Assembly (NCBI GenBank): GCA_044238145.1
Contig: JBIIDT010000012.1
Coordinates: forward strand, 1-56,258
Direction of reading: 5' to 3'
Origin: QWPN01 sp044238145
Lineage (GTDB): Bacteria; Planctomycetota; Planctomycetia; Pirellulales; UBA1268
DNA: 56,258 nt
How positions within the stretch are numbered: the stretch's first letter is position 1; each line of letters starts with the position of its first letter. Below, piece after piece: positions 1-8,932 of the stretch. Below the pieces are notes generated by a model, which worked only from the letters and a program-made list of their open reading frames with translations, searched no databases and was not told the origin of the DNA. A program made the position numbers and the translations under genes.

Positions 1-224
1 TCGACAACAACAACGACTCGCTTACGTACCGCGTGTCCGTATGGCCCGCAAAGGGGAGCGTGACGTGGACGTTCGTGAAGGTCGAAGACGTGGTCGACAC
101 CACGCGGATGTTCTTCACCTACACGCCGACGGTGGCGGGCGATCTCCCCGACAGCTTCACCGTCACCGTCAGCGACGGGTACGGCGGCAGCATCGACGTG
201 CCGATCGCCATAGCGATCGGCTGA
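1..224 (+). CDS. C-terminal end of a large surface protein (cadherin/Ig-like tail), truncated by the window edge
   Basis: The reading frame is open from base 3 to the stop at 222-224, giving the last 73 residues of a gene that starts outside the window. The visible part is a beta-rich module with an ordered run of short strands and the ending FTVTVSDGYGGSIDVPIAIA. The phrase 'TVTVSDG' is typical of cadherin-like, VCBS or Ig-like repeats in very large exported planctomycete proteins. No sorting signal or anchor follows the module. The next gene starts 23 bp downstream on the same strand, so the two may be cotranscribed. The fold class is inferred from the motif only; the function of the whole protein cannot be told. 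Confidence 0.6.
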   Translation, partial: DNNNDSLTYRVSVWPAKGSVTWTFVKVEDVVDTTRMFFTYTPTVAGDLPDSFTVTVSDGYGGSIDVPIAIAIG

Positions 225-247
225 CGGAAACCGGGAACCCTGATCCC

Positions 248-1450
248 ATGGCCCCTTCTCACCGCCGCCGTGAGCGGCCCCTGAAGCTCGAGTCGCTCGA
301 GCCGCGGCTGGCGCTGGCCGCCGTCGAGGGGCTCCTCGACGCGACGCCACCGGCGGAGTGGTCGACGACCGACACCTTCGGGGCCGACGTGTCGGTCCCG
401 GTCCAGGTCGGCCGCCCCACGAGCGAGGCCGACGCCCTGTCTGCCAACTTCACCCGGTCGTCGTCATCCGTTCCGGCTCGACGGCACGCTCGCAACGGCG
501 AAATCTACGCCGCCGTCAGCGATGCTGGCTCGTTTCAGATCTGGGCGATCGCGCCCGATGGAAAAACCAGGCGGCAGGTCACGTCCAAGGAGCGGGACGG
601 CCTGGATCGCGCCAGTCACCCCTCCGTGTCACCGGACGGCACGCTCGTCGCCTTTTCGGGCTTCACCGGTGACAGGGCCGACATCTACGTCATCGACACC
701 GATGGCACGAATCTCAGAAAGCTCACGTCTTCGAACGCGAATGAATATCAGATGATCCCCGGATTCTCACCCGACGGGCGACTCATCGCCTATTGTTCGA
801 GTCGCGGCGAGACGAGCCGGGAGACTGCTCACCTGAGGATCTTGGCGGTCGATGGCAGCGACGATTGGCGACTCACGCCGATCACCGACGGGAGCTACGA
901 AGACACGGGCCCGAAATTCTCGCCTGATGGCACCATGATCGTATTTGGCAGCGACAAGGGGAACACCCGAGAGCACAACGACGTCTACACGATCAACATC
1001 GACGGAACCAATCTCCGGCGATTGACCTACGGAGCGAACAATTCCTACTCGCGATCGTGGTCTCCGAATGGACGCAGGATCGTGTTCAACTCCCAAGTCC
1101 GGCTCAACGGCGCAGATCCCGGATACGGTGAGCTGAGGATCATCGACGCCAACGGCCGCCATGAACGAAAACTGACGAGTTTTCGCAGAAACCTGCGGTT
1201 TGATCCCTTCGAGCCCGATCCCGGAAAACCCAATACGCCCACCCTGCGGGGCGACATCACGCCGGCCTGGAGTCCCAATGGGAAATCCGTGGTGTTTTGC
1301 GGGCAGTCGAAACGCACCGGGCAATATGAGTTGTTCACCGTCAACGTTGCCACCGGGAAGCGGACGCAGCTCACGCATTCGCCCCCGGGGACGAACCATA
1401 TCTCGGCGGCATGGTCCGTGCGGCCAAGGGTCGGGCCGTCGCCCGGATGA
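248..1450 (+). CDS. Exported TolB-like beta-propeller protein with LExLEPR N-terminal motif
   Basis: A 400-residue protein. The N-terminus is basic and then carries LKLESLEPRLALAA, the LExLExR motif seen near the start of many large exported planctomycete proteins; this favours the ATG at 248 over longer frames. From about residue 100 there are at least five PD40/WD40-like blades, each with an SPDG or SPNG turn (for example SVSPDGTLVAFSG, GFSPDGRLIAY, KFSPDGTMIVFGS, WSPNGRRIVFNS, WSPNGKSVVFCG). Such propellers resemble the TolB C-terminal domain and usually bind partners or carbohydrate rather than catalyse. Blades often begin with 'TDGTNLRKLT'-like text, the usual TolB pattern. It is probably a surface or periplasmic protein; substrate unknown. 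It converges on the phosphodiester glycosidase gene, with 42 bp between stops. Confidence 0.8.
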   Translation: MAPSHRRRERPLKLESLEPRLALAAVEGLLDATPPAEWSTTDTFGADVSVPVQVGRPTSEADALSANFTRSSSSVPARRHARNGEIYAAVSDAGSFQIWAIAPDGKTRRQVTSKERDGLDRASHPSVSPDGTLVAFSGFTGDRADIYVIDTDGTNLRKLTSSNANEYQMIPGFSPDGRLIAYCSSRGETSRETAHLRILAVDGSDDWRLTPITDGSYEDTGPKFSPDGTMIVFGSDKGNTREHNDVYTINIDGTNLRRLTYGANNSYSRSWSPNGRRIVFNSQVRLNGADPGYGELRIIDANGRHERKLTSFRRNLRFDPFEPDPGKPNTPTLRGDITPAWSPNGKSVVFCGQSKRTGQYELFTVNVATGKRTQLTHSPPGTNHISAAWSVRPRVGPSPG

Positions 1451-1492
1451 TCGCGGCGGCCGGGAGGCGGTTCCGCTGCCACCTGCGGCGAC

Positions 1493-2641
1493 TTACGGTG
1501 CCGGCCGGCGCACCACGAACAGGGCATTGCCGACGGGACGCTGCAATCGCGCCTCGACCGGGGTCTTGCTCTGACCTGCGACGAGCATCGTCGACGAGCC
1601 TCCGCCGTCCAGATTCAGCGCGTCGGTGCATCCGAGCTCGAGGAGCCGCTCCGCCATTTCCCGATGGCTCAGCCCCAGGGCCCGACGGGGCTGCCGCCCC
1701 TCCGCCACCACGAGAACGATCTGCCGTTCGTTGAATCCGACGACGGTGCGAGGCGCGCGGGCCGGCGGCCCCTTCGCGGGCGCAGGCTTGATCTGACCGC
1801 CCACCAGCAGCAACGGGTCGCCGCTGATGACGGTCTCACAGGCGGCGCACGTGCTCTCCGGTGCCGTGCTGATCGTCACGGAGTCGCCGGCACGCACCGC
1901 CGGCGCCGTGGCGGCGGCTTTCGTGGCCAGGCTCAACACGAGGCCGCCCGGCTTGATCGGCGTGTCGGCCCCGGGACTCACCTCGGTGACCTGCAGGACA
2001 TAGGTCTGGCCCACCCGCAGCGGAAGCTGCGGGCTGTCGGGCGCGGGAGTCAGGAGCAGTTCGCGGCCGGCCTTGGTCTTCGTGCTGGCATCGAACCGTG
2101 ACGTGAACAAGACGACGTCGGCCGACCCCACCTCGCTCTTGAAGTCGGTGGTGGAACTGTTGACGCGGAAGCGGGTCTTCGTGCCGTCGGGCCACGAGAG
2201 TTCGAACCGGCCGCCCACCGGCTCGATGGCCGGGCGACCTTCCCGGTCGATGCAGAACGCGTGACCGCCACCGGGGCCGGTCACGAGCTCCCCGTCGATG
2301 ATGGTCGTGCCCTGGACCGTGCCCCGGTAGGACTCGCCCCCCATCTGGAAAAAGTCGCCGTTGATGGCGGCCAGCACGTGGCCCCGCTCGGCCGGCAGCA
2401 TCCGGGCCATCTCCGCCACCGTCTCCGACCCCCGCACCGCGGCTCCCACGGACGACACGAACGAGATGCCGGGCGCATCGCGATCGATTTCGAGCACGTG
2501 GATCACCTGCGGCTCCTGCGCTTCGGTGATCACGCGGTAGCGGATCCCGGGAGCGATCGTCTCGTCCGCTGGCGACGGCACCGGCACGCCGCAGGCGATT
2601 GCCGCAGCAACGATCCACGTCCATCGCCAGAGTGCGGTCAT
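1493..2641 (-). CDS. Exported phosphodiester glycosidase family protein (NAGPA-like domain)
   Basis: A 382-residue protein. The ATG at 2641 is chosen because a strong Shine-Dalgarno sequence (AAGGAGGC) lies just upstream and a signal peptide follows directly (WIVAAAIACGVPVPSPADE, about residues 8-26); the longer frame upstream has neither. The body has the hallmarks of the NAGPA/phosphodiester glycosidase fold: AAINGDFF near residue 105, VVGFNERQIVLVVAEG, and the C-terminal LNLDGGGSSTM motif. Members of this fold remove sugars from phosphodiesters (human uncovering enzyme) or act on cell-wall polymers in bacteria. A central insertion of about 100 residues carries a Cys pair (CAAC). Its natural substrate here is unknown. 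It is divergent from the FabH-like gene, with about 290 bp between starts. Confidence 0.82.
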   Translation of the reverse strand: MTALWRWTWIVAAAIACGVPVPSPADETIAPGIRYRVITEAQEPQVIHVLEIDRDAPGISFVSSVGAAVRGSETVAEMARMLPAERGHVLAAINGDFFQMGGESYRGTVQGTTIIDGELVTGPGGGHAFCIDREGRPAIEPVGGRFELSWPDGTKTRFRVNSSTTDFKSEVGSADVVLFTSRFDASTKTKAGRELLLTPAPDSPQLPLRVGQTYVLQVTEVSPGADTPIKPGGLVLSLATKAAATAPAVRAGDSVTISTAPESTCAACETVISGDPLLLVGGQIKPAPAKGPPARAPRTVVGFNERQIVLVVAEGRQPRRALGLSHREMAERLLELGCTDALNLDGGGSSTMLVAGQSKTPVEARLQRPVGNALFVVRRPAP

Positions 2642-2646
2642 GTTCT

Positions 2647-2654
2647 GCCTCCTT
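2647..2654 (-). promoter_or_regulatory. Strong ribosome binding site for the phosphodiester glycosidase gene
   Basis: On the minus strand this reads AAGGAGGC, a near-perfect anti-16S match, about 5-7 bases before the ATG at 2641. It fixes the start and is one of only a few clear Shine-Dalgarno sequences in the window. Confidence 0.7.
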
Positions 2655-2930
2655 CCAGCACCACGGGTGCGATCATGCCGCGGATTGTAGCTCGTGCGGT
2701 AAGGGAGGCCGCGGATCGGTTTCGAACCGCCCCGCTGACCCCGCTCCGCGTGCAGGCACGGCCATCGATCGGACGGCCTTCCGGGCAGATTCCGGGCCGT
2801 CCGGCGGCGATTGGACGCTCCGCGGACGCGAGGGTATAGGCGAATTGATCGGGGAAATCCCACTGGCCTCCGCGACTCCCGGTCGCCAGAATCCCCCGCC
2901 CATTTCCGGACCACTCCGCGCGACGACGCC

Positions 2931-4046
2931 ATGACCACGATCCCGACGACACCCATCGGCATCTCGGCCATCGCCATCCACCAGCCGGCCTGGGAGCTCG
3001 AGAACGGCTGGTTCGGCGACCTCATGCCGCGGAAGTTCGCCCACCACACCGGCATCGAGGCCCGCCGCATCTCGACCGAGGACGAGGTGATGATGGGCCT
3101 GCAGGCCATCCGCCGCATCCAGCGGGAGACGGGCTGCGACCTCGCCGCGTGCCGCGGCCTGGTGTTCGTGTCGCCGTCGCTGATTCCGCCCTCGGTCGCC
3201 CGCCGCCACCTCGATCCCGACCAGGCGGCCGTCGAGCGGCCCACCCGCGCCGCCCGCCAGCTCGCCCGCGCCTTCGGCATGCGTCGCTGCCGCACGGTCG
3301 GCCTCAACTGGTTCTGCTGCGGCTACAGCCGCGCCCTCGACGTCGTCTCCCGCCGGTGGGGCCCGCGGCTGGCGCTGGGACTCGACGAGTTCCTGCTCGT
3401 CGTCGTCGCCACGCGGATCAGTCGGATCACCGACTACGGCAACGGGCAGACCGCCGGCCTGTTCGGCGACATGGCCTCGGCGACCCTGATCGCGCCCCTC
3501 GGCAGCCGGCGACACCAGCCGCACTTCGAGATCGTCCACGCCCACGCGACGCGGCAGCCCGTGGAGCGGCCGGCGTTCGACTTCCATGTCCGGCCCGACG
3601 TGCCCGTTCCGGAGCGCGACGGTGGCCGGACTGTCGCCCCCGAGCGGCTCGTCTACTCGCTCGACGGGATGGCGATCGCCGAGACGGCCCCCCGGGCCAT
3701 GTCGGCCGCCGTCGCCCACGCCCTGGCCGCCAGCGGCCTCGCCGGCGGCGACGTGAACCACGTCGTGCCGCACCAGGCGGGCACGGGCATCGTGCGGTTC
3801 ACCGGCATGAAGCTCGAGGAGCTCGGTGTCGGCGGCGAACTGGTCAACGGCCTCGTCCGCCGCACGGGCAACGTCAGCGCCTGCTCCGTGCCGCACGCTC
3901 TCCACGAGACCTGGAGCCGGCTCCGCGGCCTCGTCGCCTGCCCCACCGCGGCGGTCGGCAGCCCCGGCCGGCCCGAGGTCCTCTCGGGCTGCGTGCTGCT
4001 GCGGTCGACCACGCACCACGACCGGCAGGCGATCGTCGCCGCCTGA
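2931..4046 (+). CDS. FabH-like 3-oxoacyl-ACP synthase III family protein
   Basis: A 371-residue thiolase-fold enzyme. The Cys-His-Asn triad of ketosynthase III can be read directly: C129 in NWFCCGYSRAL (FabH: NAACAGF), H281 in VVPHQAGTGIVRF, and N314 in RTGNVSACSVPHAL. C129 is followed by a second Cys where FabH normally has Ala. Enzymes of this family condense an acyl-CoA or acyl starter with malonyl-ACP, or act as acyltransferases in lipid and secondary metabolism. The protein is longer than typical FabH (about 320) and no acyl carrier or fabD/fabG lies nearby, so it is probably not the housekeeping initiator. The start at ATG 2931 follows about 290 bp of noncoding sequence shared with the divergent glycosidase gene. 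A role in a specialised acyl-transfer step is an inference. Confidence 0.8.
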   Translation: MTTIPTTPIGISAIAIHQPAWELENGWFGDLMPRKFAHHTGIEARRISTEDEVMMGLQAIRRIQRETGCDLAACRGLVFVSPSLIPPSVARRHLDPDQAAVERPTRAARQLARAFGMRRCRTVGLNWFCCGYSRALDVVSRRWGPRLALGLDEFLLVVVATRISRITDYGNGQTAGLFGDMASATLIAPLGSRRHQPHFEIVHAHATRQPVERPAFDFHVRPDVPVPERDGGRTVAPERLVYSLDGMAIAETAPRAMSAAVAHALAASGLAGGDVNHVVPHQAGTGIVRFTGMKLEELGVGGELVNGLVRRTGNVSACSVPHALHETWSRLRGLVACPTAAVGSPGRPEVLSGCVLLRSTTHHDRQAIVAA

Positions 4047-4401
4047 CCGCGGCCCGCCGGCAGCCGGACGTGTCCGCCCGCGAGCGGACCGCGAAATCGC
4101 CGCGGCATTCCCGCCCCGCTTGCCCGCCGCCTCCCGCCGCGCGAGCGTTGGCCGTTCCAGGAAGGCCGGGGACGGACACCCTGGGGGCAGCGCCCCTGCC
4201 GTGCCGGCCCGTGCCGTCCAGGAACGTTGCCTCGGAAGACGAGCTGCTGGGTGATCCGTCGCGGAGCCCCGGCGCAGCGTAGGCCGACGAGACCGGGCGC
4301 TTCGGCGTCCGGCCCCGACGACGTTCGTCGCGCCGCACGAATCTGCGACGTGTTCCCCGCGCAGCGGATGCCGCGAATCCCACCTTCGCGGAGATCTTCC
4401 C
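4047..4401. other. 355-bp intergenic region with a structured segment at 4153-4226
   Basis: No convincing ORF is seen. A nested inverted-repeat region spans 4153-4226. CGTTCC (4153-4158) faces GGAACG (4221-4226), and GGACGGACAC (4170-4179) faces GTGCCGTCC (4211-4219) with one bulge. A small central hairpin GGGGC-AGC-GCCCC lies at 4184-4196. There is no U-tract, so a classical intrinsic terminator is not supported. It could be a Rho-type end, a small RNA or a structured leader for the PEP-CTERM gene. Confidence 0.4.
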
Positions 4402-5241
4402 ATGGTTCGCCTCCTCGGCAGCCTCGTGCCCGCCGGTCTCGCGGCACTCGCCGCCATCGTCGCCCTCATCGCCCTGCCCGTCCGCGGCGAGACCTTGATC
4501 TCGGTGCCCGTCTCCGGCACCTCCGCCGTCGGCAATCCCGTCGCCTTCCGGATGACGTTCACGACGTCCGGCAGCACGCTGTCCCTCGAACTCGTCAACG
4601 AGTCGCCGGTGCCGTCGACGGCCACCAGCGACGTGCTGTCGAGCTTCTACTTCGACGTCTTCCAGGACGGCGTCCGGCCGCCGCTCCTGGCGCTCGCGGC
4701 CGCCTCGGGCGACGTCTACGAGGTGCGCCGCAACGCGCCGGACGTCTTCGTGCCCGGCTCGTTGCCGGGCGGGGCCACCGACCTGCGGGCCCTCGTCGCA
4801 GGTGCCGGCACCTGGCAGTTTCGTGCCATGGATCCGTCCTTCGCGCCGCTGCTCGGGTTCGGGATCGGCACGGCGGGCAACTCGGCCTTGAGCCCCAACG
4901 GCTTCGATCCGAAGCTCGTCAACCAGGCGGACTACACGCTCTATTCGACGGGCACCGGCACCGACATCAACCCGGTCGGGAACCTCGCCGGTCGGCTGCT
5001 CGTCCGCGGCACGGCCTCGTTCACCTTCTCGGGCATCGATCCGACGCGGCCCATCGTCGTCCCGGACCGGTTCGCTCTCGGGCTGGGCGCGTCGCCCGAC
5101 TCGATCATCATCGCCATGCCGGAGCCGGCCGCGGCGGGGCTGATCGTGCCCGGCACGCTCGTCGTCCTCCTCGCCGCCTGGATCCGCCGGCGGCGGGGCG
5201 ATCCTTCGCGGCCTCGCCCGGGCGGGCCCGCCGCGTCATAG
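4402..5241 (+). CDS. PEP-CTERM sorted exported protein
   Basis: A 279-residue protein. An N-terminal signal peptide (VPAGLAALAAIVALIALPVRGE, hydrophobic core residues 9-26) is followed by a beta-rich, Ser/Thr/Gly-rich body. The C-terminus shows the tripartite PEP-CTERM signal: MPEPAAAG, a hydrophobic helix (LIVPGTLVVLLAAW) and a basic IRRRRG tail from about residue 236. In known systems the exosortase/archaeosortase machinery recognises this signal and processes the protein at the membrane. No exosortase gene lies in the window. The body has no enzymatic motif; phrases such as 'GTASFTFSGIDPT' suggest a surface beta-sandwich. Its stop codon touches the possible GTG start of the next gene. Confidence 0.8.
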   Translation: MVRLLGSLVPAGLAALAAIVALIALPVRGETLISVPVSGTSAVGNPVAFRMTFTTSGSTLSLELVNESPVPSTATSDVLSSFYFDVFQDGVRPPLLALAAASGDVYEVRRNAPDVFVPGSLPGGATDLRALVAGAGTWQFRAMDPSFAPLLGFGIGTAGNSALSPNGFDPKLVNQADYTLYSTGTGTDINPVGNLAGRLLVRGTASFTFSGIDPTRPIVVPDRFALGLGASPDSIIIAMPEPAAAGLIVPGTLVVLLAAWIRRRRGDPSRPRPGGPAAS

Positions 5242-5249
5242 TGGAGGCG

Positions 5250-5789
5250 ATGGCATCGTCCCGCTCCCGCCGACCGAACCTCGCCCGGGCGCTGGCCCTC
5301 CGCTGCCCGCGGTGCGGCGGCGGCAGGCTGTTCGCCGGCTGGTTCCGCATGCATCCGGCCTGCGACCGCTGCGGCCTTCCCTTCGCCCGCGAGCCCGGCT
5401 TCTACCTCGGCTCGATCTACGTCAACTACGGGATCACCGTGATCCTCACCGGGTCGCTCTACGCGGCGATCCTCGGCCTCGGCGGGTCGCACGAGGCGGC
5501 GCTCGCCGCCTGCCTGGCGGTGGCCGTGCTGTTCCCGATCGCCTTCTTCCGCCACGCCCGGAGCCTGCTGCTCGCCCTCGACAGCTCCGTCAACCGCCAC
5601 CAGGGCGCCGGCCCCGCCGACCCCGCGACGCTCGCCTCCGACGACGCCAGCGCCGGCTGCCTGATGGGCGCGGCGCTCGTGGCGATCCTGCTGTTCGGCC
5701 TCGGCATGGCCGTCGTCACCGTGGCCTTCTCGAGCCGCGGCGACGACGAGGGGGATCCGGCCGCGGTCGACGAGGTCGATCTCCGCTGA
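5250..5789 (+). CDS. DUF983 family membrane protein with double CxxC zinc motif
   Basis: A 179-residue protein. Two CxxC pairs near the N-terminus (CPRCGGGRLF and CDRCGLPF) form a likely zinc ribbon, followed by about three transmembrane helices (residues ~54-75, ~80-98, ~142-163). This order matches the DUF983 family, small inner-membrane proteins whose function is not settled. The C-terminus is acidic. The start is either ATG 5250 or GTG 5241; the GTG would overlap the PEP-CTERM stop by one base, which suggests translational coupling. The stop is only 7 bp from the convergent stop of the PVC haem protein. Confidence 0.75.
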   Translation: MASSRSRRPNLARALALRCPRCGGGRLFAGWFRMHPACDRCGLPFAREPGFYLGSIYVNYGITVILTGSLYAAILGLGGSHEAALAACLAVAVLFPIAFFRHARSLLLALDSSVNRHQGAGPADPATLASDDASAGCLMGAALVAILLFGLGMAVVTVAFSSRGDDEGDPAAVDEVDLR

Positions 5790-5796
5790 CGCCGCC

Positions 5797-8700
5797 TCAG
5801 CGGCCGAGCAGGTACGCCAGCAGATGCGGCAGGTTCTCCTCGCCCACCTGCTCCGCGACGTTCGACGGCATCGGGGAGAGCTTGCCGACCGCGGTCTCCT
5901 CGATCTCGGCGGCGGGGATCGTGACCTCGCGGCCGGCGGAGTCGGCGAGCACGATGTCGCCCCCCTCCTCCCGGAGCCGGAGGCCCGAGACGCTCCGGCC
6001 GTCGGCCGTGACCACCGTCGTCATCCGGAAGGCCTCGTCGACGTTGCGGTTCGGGTCGAGGATGTCCTCGAGGAGCCGCTCCGGCCCCCGCTGGGCGACG
6101 CCGTCGAGCTGCGGGCCGACGAGCCCGCCCGTGCCGCCGTGGCGGTGGCAGGCGGCGCAGGCCGTGCGGAAGATCTCCGCCCCGCGGTCCCGCGACCCGG
6201 CCGCCTTCGCGTAGGCCGCGTTCACCCGGCCGATCCGCTTCTGGATCTCGGCGTCGGCGGAGGGCAGCCCCGCGGTGAGGACGCCGATCCGCTTGGTGGC
6301 GTCGGCGGCGCCGCACCGCTCCACCGCTCCGGCCACCTGGCGATCCTGGAGCAGCCGCGGCGACGCCTTGCCGGCGGCGACCGCGGCCAGGAGCGCCTCG
6401 CCACCGTCCCGCGTCGTGGCCAGCGCCAGCGCGATGTTCCGCTGCAGCGCGGCCGGGGCCGCGGCGATCCCACGGACGAGCGGCTCGCGGGCCGCGGCGG
6501 CGTCGACGCCGCCGAGCACACCGGCCGCCGCATCGCGGACCGCCGCCGGCTGCGTGGCGTCGGCGAGCACCGCGGCCGCCGCCGGCACGCCCCGCCCCGC
6601 GTCGACCTTGATGGAGGCGGCGAGCAGCGTCCGCCGCGGCTCCTCGGCCAGCCCGCGATCCGCCACGAGCCGCACCATGTCGTCCGTGAGGTCGGTCAGC
6701 CCGAGCTGCTCGGCGAGTCGCGCGGCGATCGCGACGATCCGCCCGGTGGGCGCGGCGGCCGCGAAGGCCTCGGTCGCGAAGGCCCGCGCCCAGCGGCCGA
6801 ATCCGTCGTCGGCCGCCGGACGCTGCGGCCTCGCGGCCACCGCCTCCGTCATGGCCCCGAGCACCTCGGCCTGTCGCCCGAGATCGCCGCCGCACCGCTC
6901 GCGGGCATAGGCGACCGCGGCGGCGAACTGCTCGGCGCCGCAGTCGCGGGCCACGCTCGCACACGAGCGGGCGACGTGATCGAGCGGCGCGTCGTGGTCG
7001 CGGTCGTGGGCAAACAGCATCCAGGCGACCGCCGGCGCGCGAACGCCGGCCGCGATCTCGGCCACGGCGGGCCAGTCTTCATCCGCAATCCGCGCCACGT
7101 CGAGTCGATCGGGATCGAGCCGCCGCAGGTGCTCGCGGATCGCGATCCGCAGCGCCTGCCTGAGGTGCGTGTCCTCCGCCGGCGTGCGGGCCAGGCAGGT
7201 GACGAGCGGCGCGAACGACTCGACGGCCGGCCGGGCCGCCGCCACCTCGGCCGCGGCCCGGCGGACGAACGGGTCGGTATCGGCAAGGCCCTGGCGGATC
7301 GCGGCGCCGCAGGCGGCATCCGCGGACGTGATCTCCGCGGCCGCCTTGACCGCGTGCACCCGCACGACGACCGCTGGATCGGTCAGCGCCCGCTCGAGCG
7401 TGGCCGCGTCGAGCCGGCCCAGTCGGGCGCGGGCCCGTAGCGCGAGCGCCGCCCGCACCGCATGGCCGTCGGTCGTGCCGCCGGCCGCGGGCAGGTCGGC
7501 CGGCGCGGGTGGACGGGGTACGACCGCCAGTCGGTCGAGCGCCGAGAGCGTCGCCGCGTCGGCACCGCACCGCTCCACGAGCTGCTCGTAGGCCAGCCGC
7601 CTGACCGTCTGGTTCGCGTCGCCGAGCGCAGCCACGAGATCCTCGCCGTCCGCCGTCATCAGGTCGCGCGGCTGCTCGAGCGTGGATCCCGCGGCGACCA
7701 CCCGCCAGATGCGGCCGCGGTGGCGGTCCCGCCGTGGGTGCTTCAGGTCGACCTCGTAGTGGCCGATGATGCAGTTGTAGAAGTCGGCGACGTAGAGGCC
7801 GCCGTCGGGGCCCAGTTGCAGGTCGACCGGCCGGAACCAGGCGTCGTCGCAGACCAGAAAATCCTCCGGCTTGTCCACCCACGGTGACGAGCCCCGCCAC
7901 TGTGGCACGTCGCGGTGCACGATGTTGGTGACCACGTTGCCCACGAACAGCGAACCCCGGTCGGCGGCGGGAAACCCGGCGGCCTCGTAGACGGCCACGG
8001 CGGCGATGCCGGTGGAGCCGTGGTCGGAGCCCGTCATCGCCGGCGCGAAGCCGAGGCCGTCGTGGGGGCGGCCGAAGCTCTCGTAGCAGCCGCCGCGGAG
8101 GAGCATCGTGACCGGCTTGGAGTGGCAGTCGGCGACGAACTGGTTGCCGAGCACGTCGAAGCACATGCCGAAGGGGTTCACCTGGCCGCTCGTCACCAGC
8201 TCGATCGCCGAGCCGTCCGGACGGAAGCGGTAGGTGTTGCCCGACTGCATGGAGAGGACGACGTCCCCCGCGCCGCGGAGGCGGATGTTCCGCGAGTCGT
8301 TGCGGAAGCCGTGGCAGGCGTAGACCCAGCCGTCGGGACCGAGGCGGAAGGCGTTCTGGTCGCCGTGCGTGTCGACGAAATCGAACGGGCCGTAGAGCAC
8401 CTCGCGACGGTCGGACCGGCCGTCCTTGTCGGTGTCGGTGAGCTTCCAGATGTGCGGGATCGACCACACGATGGCGGCGTCGCCCGCGGGCAGCGGCAGG
8501 ATGCCGATCGGGATGTTGAGCCCGTCGGCGAACCGCGTCGCCTTGCGGGCCCGGCCGTCGGGGCCGAAGTCCTCGAGGATCGTGACGCCGTCCCGCGGCG
8601 CCGCGCCGTCGGCCGCGGCGAACGGATACTCGACCGAGTGCGTCACCCACAGCCGACCCCGGGCGTCGAACGCCATGTTCATCGGCTTTTGGATCTGTGG

Positions 8701-8892
8701 CTCGGCGGCGACGAGCTGGATCTCGAACCCGGGCGGCAGGCGGAACTTCGCCCGCTCATCTTCGGGCGCGAGGGCCTCGGTCGGGGCGACCGGCGGGCTC
8801 GCAAGGGCGGCCGGCGCGGCGGCGAGCGTTACGAGGCCGGCGCAGGCCGCGGCCCACAGGGCGGCAATCGGCGGGCGGGCGCGGGGTGGCAT
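5797..8892 (-). CDS. PVC-type exported haem-binding CxxCH protein (propeller + HEAT + cytochrome c)
   Basis: A 1031-residue protein with a signal peptide (LWAAACAGLVTLAAAPAALA, about residues 12-31). Residues ~45-440 form a sugar-dehydrogenase-like propeller (FRLPPGFEIQLVAAEP, PGFEI start motif, LGPDGWVYACHGFRND, LGPDGGLYVADFYN). Residues ~450-880 are Ala/Leu-rich HEAT-like repeats. A single cytochrome c domain follows with CAACH at residues 912-916, and PMPSN (Met 1008) is a plausible sixth haem ligand. The order matches the 'PVC-type haem-binding CxxCH' and 'membrane-bound dehydrogenase' families that are multiplied in planctomycetes. They are thought to oxidise carbohydrate or alcohol substrates in the periplasm, but the substrate is unproven. 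The start ATG 8892 precedes the signal peptide; the frame stays open far upstream antisense to lysS, which is not coding. Confidence 0.87.
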   Translation of the reverse strand: MPPRARPPIAALWAAACAGLVTLAAAPAALASPPVAPTEALAPEDERAKFRLPPGFEIQLVAAEPQIQKPMNMAFDARGRLWVTHSVEYPFAAADGAAPRDGVTILEDFGPDGRARKATRFADGLNIPIGILPLPAGDAAIVWSIPHIWKLTDTDKDGRSDRREVLYGPFDFVDTHGDQNAFRLGPDGWVYACHGFRNDSRNIRLRGAGDVVLSMQSGNTYRFRPDGSAIELVTSGQVNPFGMCFDVLGNQFVADCHSKPVTMLLRGGCYESFGRPHDGLGFAPAMTGSDHGSTGIAAVAVYEAAGFPAADRGSLFVGNVVTNIVHRDVPQWRGSSPWVDKPEDFLVCDDAWFRPVDLQLGPDGGLYVADFYNCIIGHYEVDLKHPRRDRHRGRIWRVVAAGSTLEQPRDLMTADGEDLVAALGDANQTVRRLAYEQLVERCGADAATLSALDRLAVVPRPPAPADLPAAGGTTDGHAVRAALALRARARLGRLDAATLERALTDPAVVVRVHAVKAAAEITSADAACGAAIRQGLADTDPFVRRAAAEVAAARPAVESFAPLVTCLARTPAEDTHLRQALRIAIREHLRRLDPDRLDVARIADEDWPAVAEIAAGVRAPAVAWMLFAHDRDHDAPLDHVARSCASVARDCGAEQFAAAVAYARERCGGDLGRQAEVLGAMTEAVAARPQRPAADDGFGRWARAFATEAFAAAAPTGRIVAIAARLAEQLGLTDLTDDMVRLVADRGLAEEPRRTLLAASIKVDAGRGVPAAAAVLADATQPAAVRDAAAGVLGGVDAAAAREPLVRGIAAAPAALQRNIALALATTRDGGEALLAAVAAGKASPRLLQDRQVAGAVERCGAADATKRIGVLTAGLPSADAEIQKRIGRVNAAYAKAAGSRDRGAEIFRTACAACHRHGGTGGLVGPQLDGVAQRGPERLLEDILDPNRNVDEAFRMTTVVTADGRSVSGLRLREEGGDIVLADSAGREVTIPAAEIEETAVGKLSPMPSNVAEQVGEENLPHLLAYLLGR

Positions 8893-8932
8893 CGATGCCT
8901 CGAACGCGGCGCGGGGGAAGGTCGAGACCCGT

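Noticed and set aside
2673..4625. 650-codon minus-strand frame across the FabH-like gene
   Set aside because: Antisense to a ketosynthase with an intact catalytic triad; composition is that of a shadow frame.
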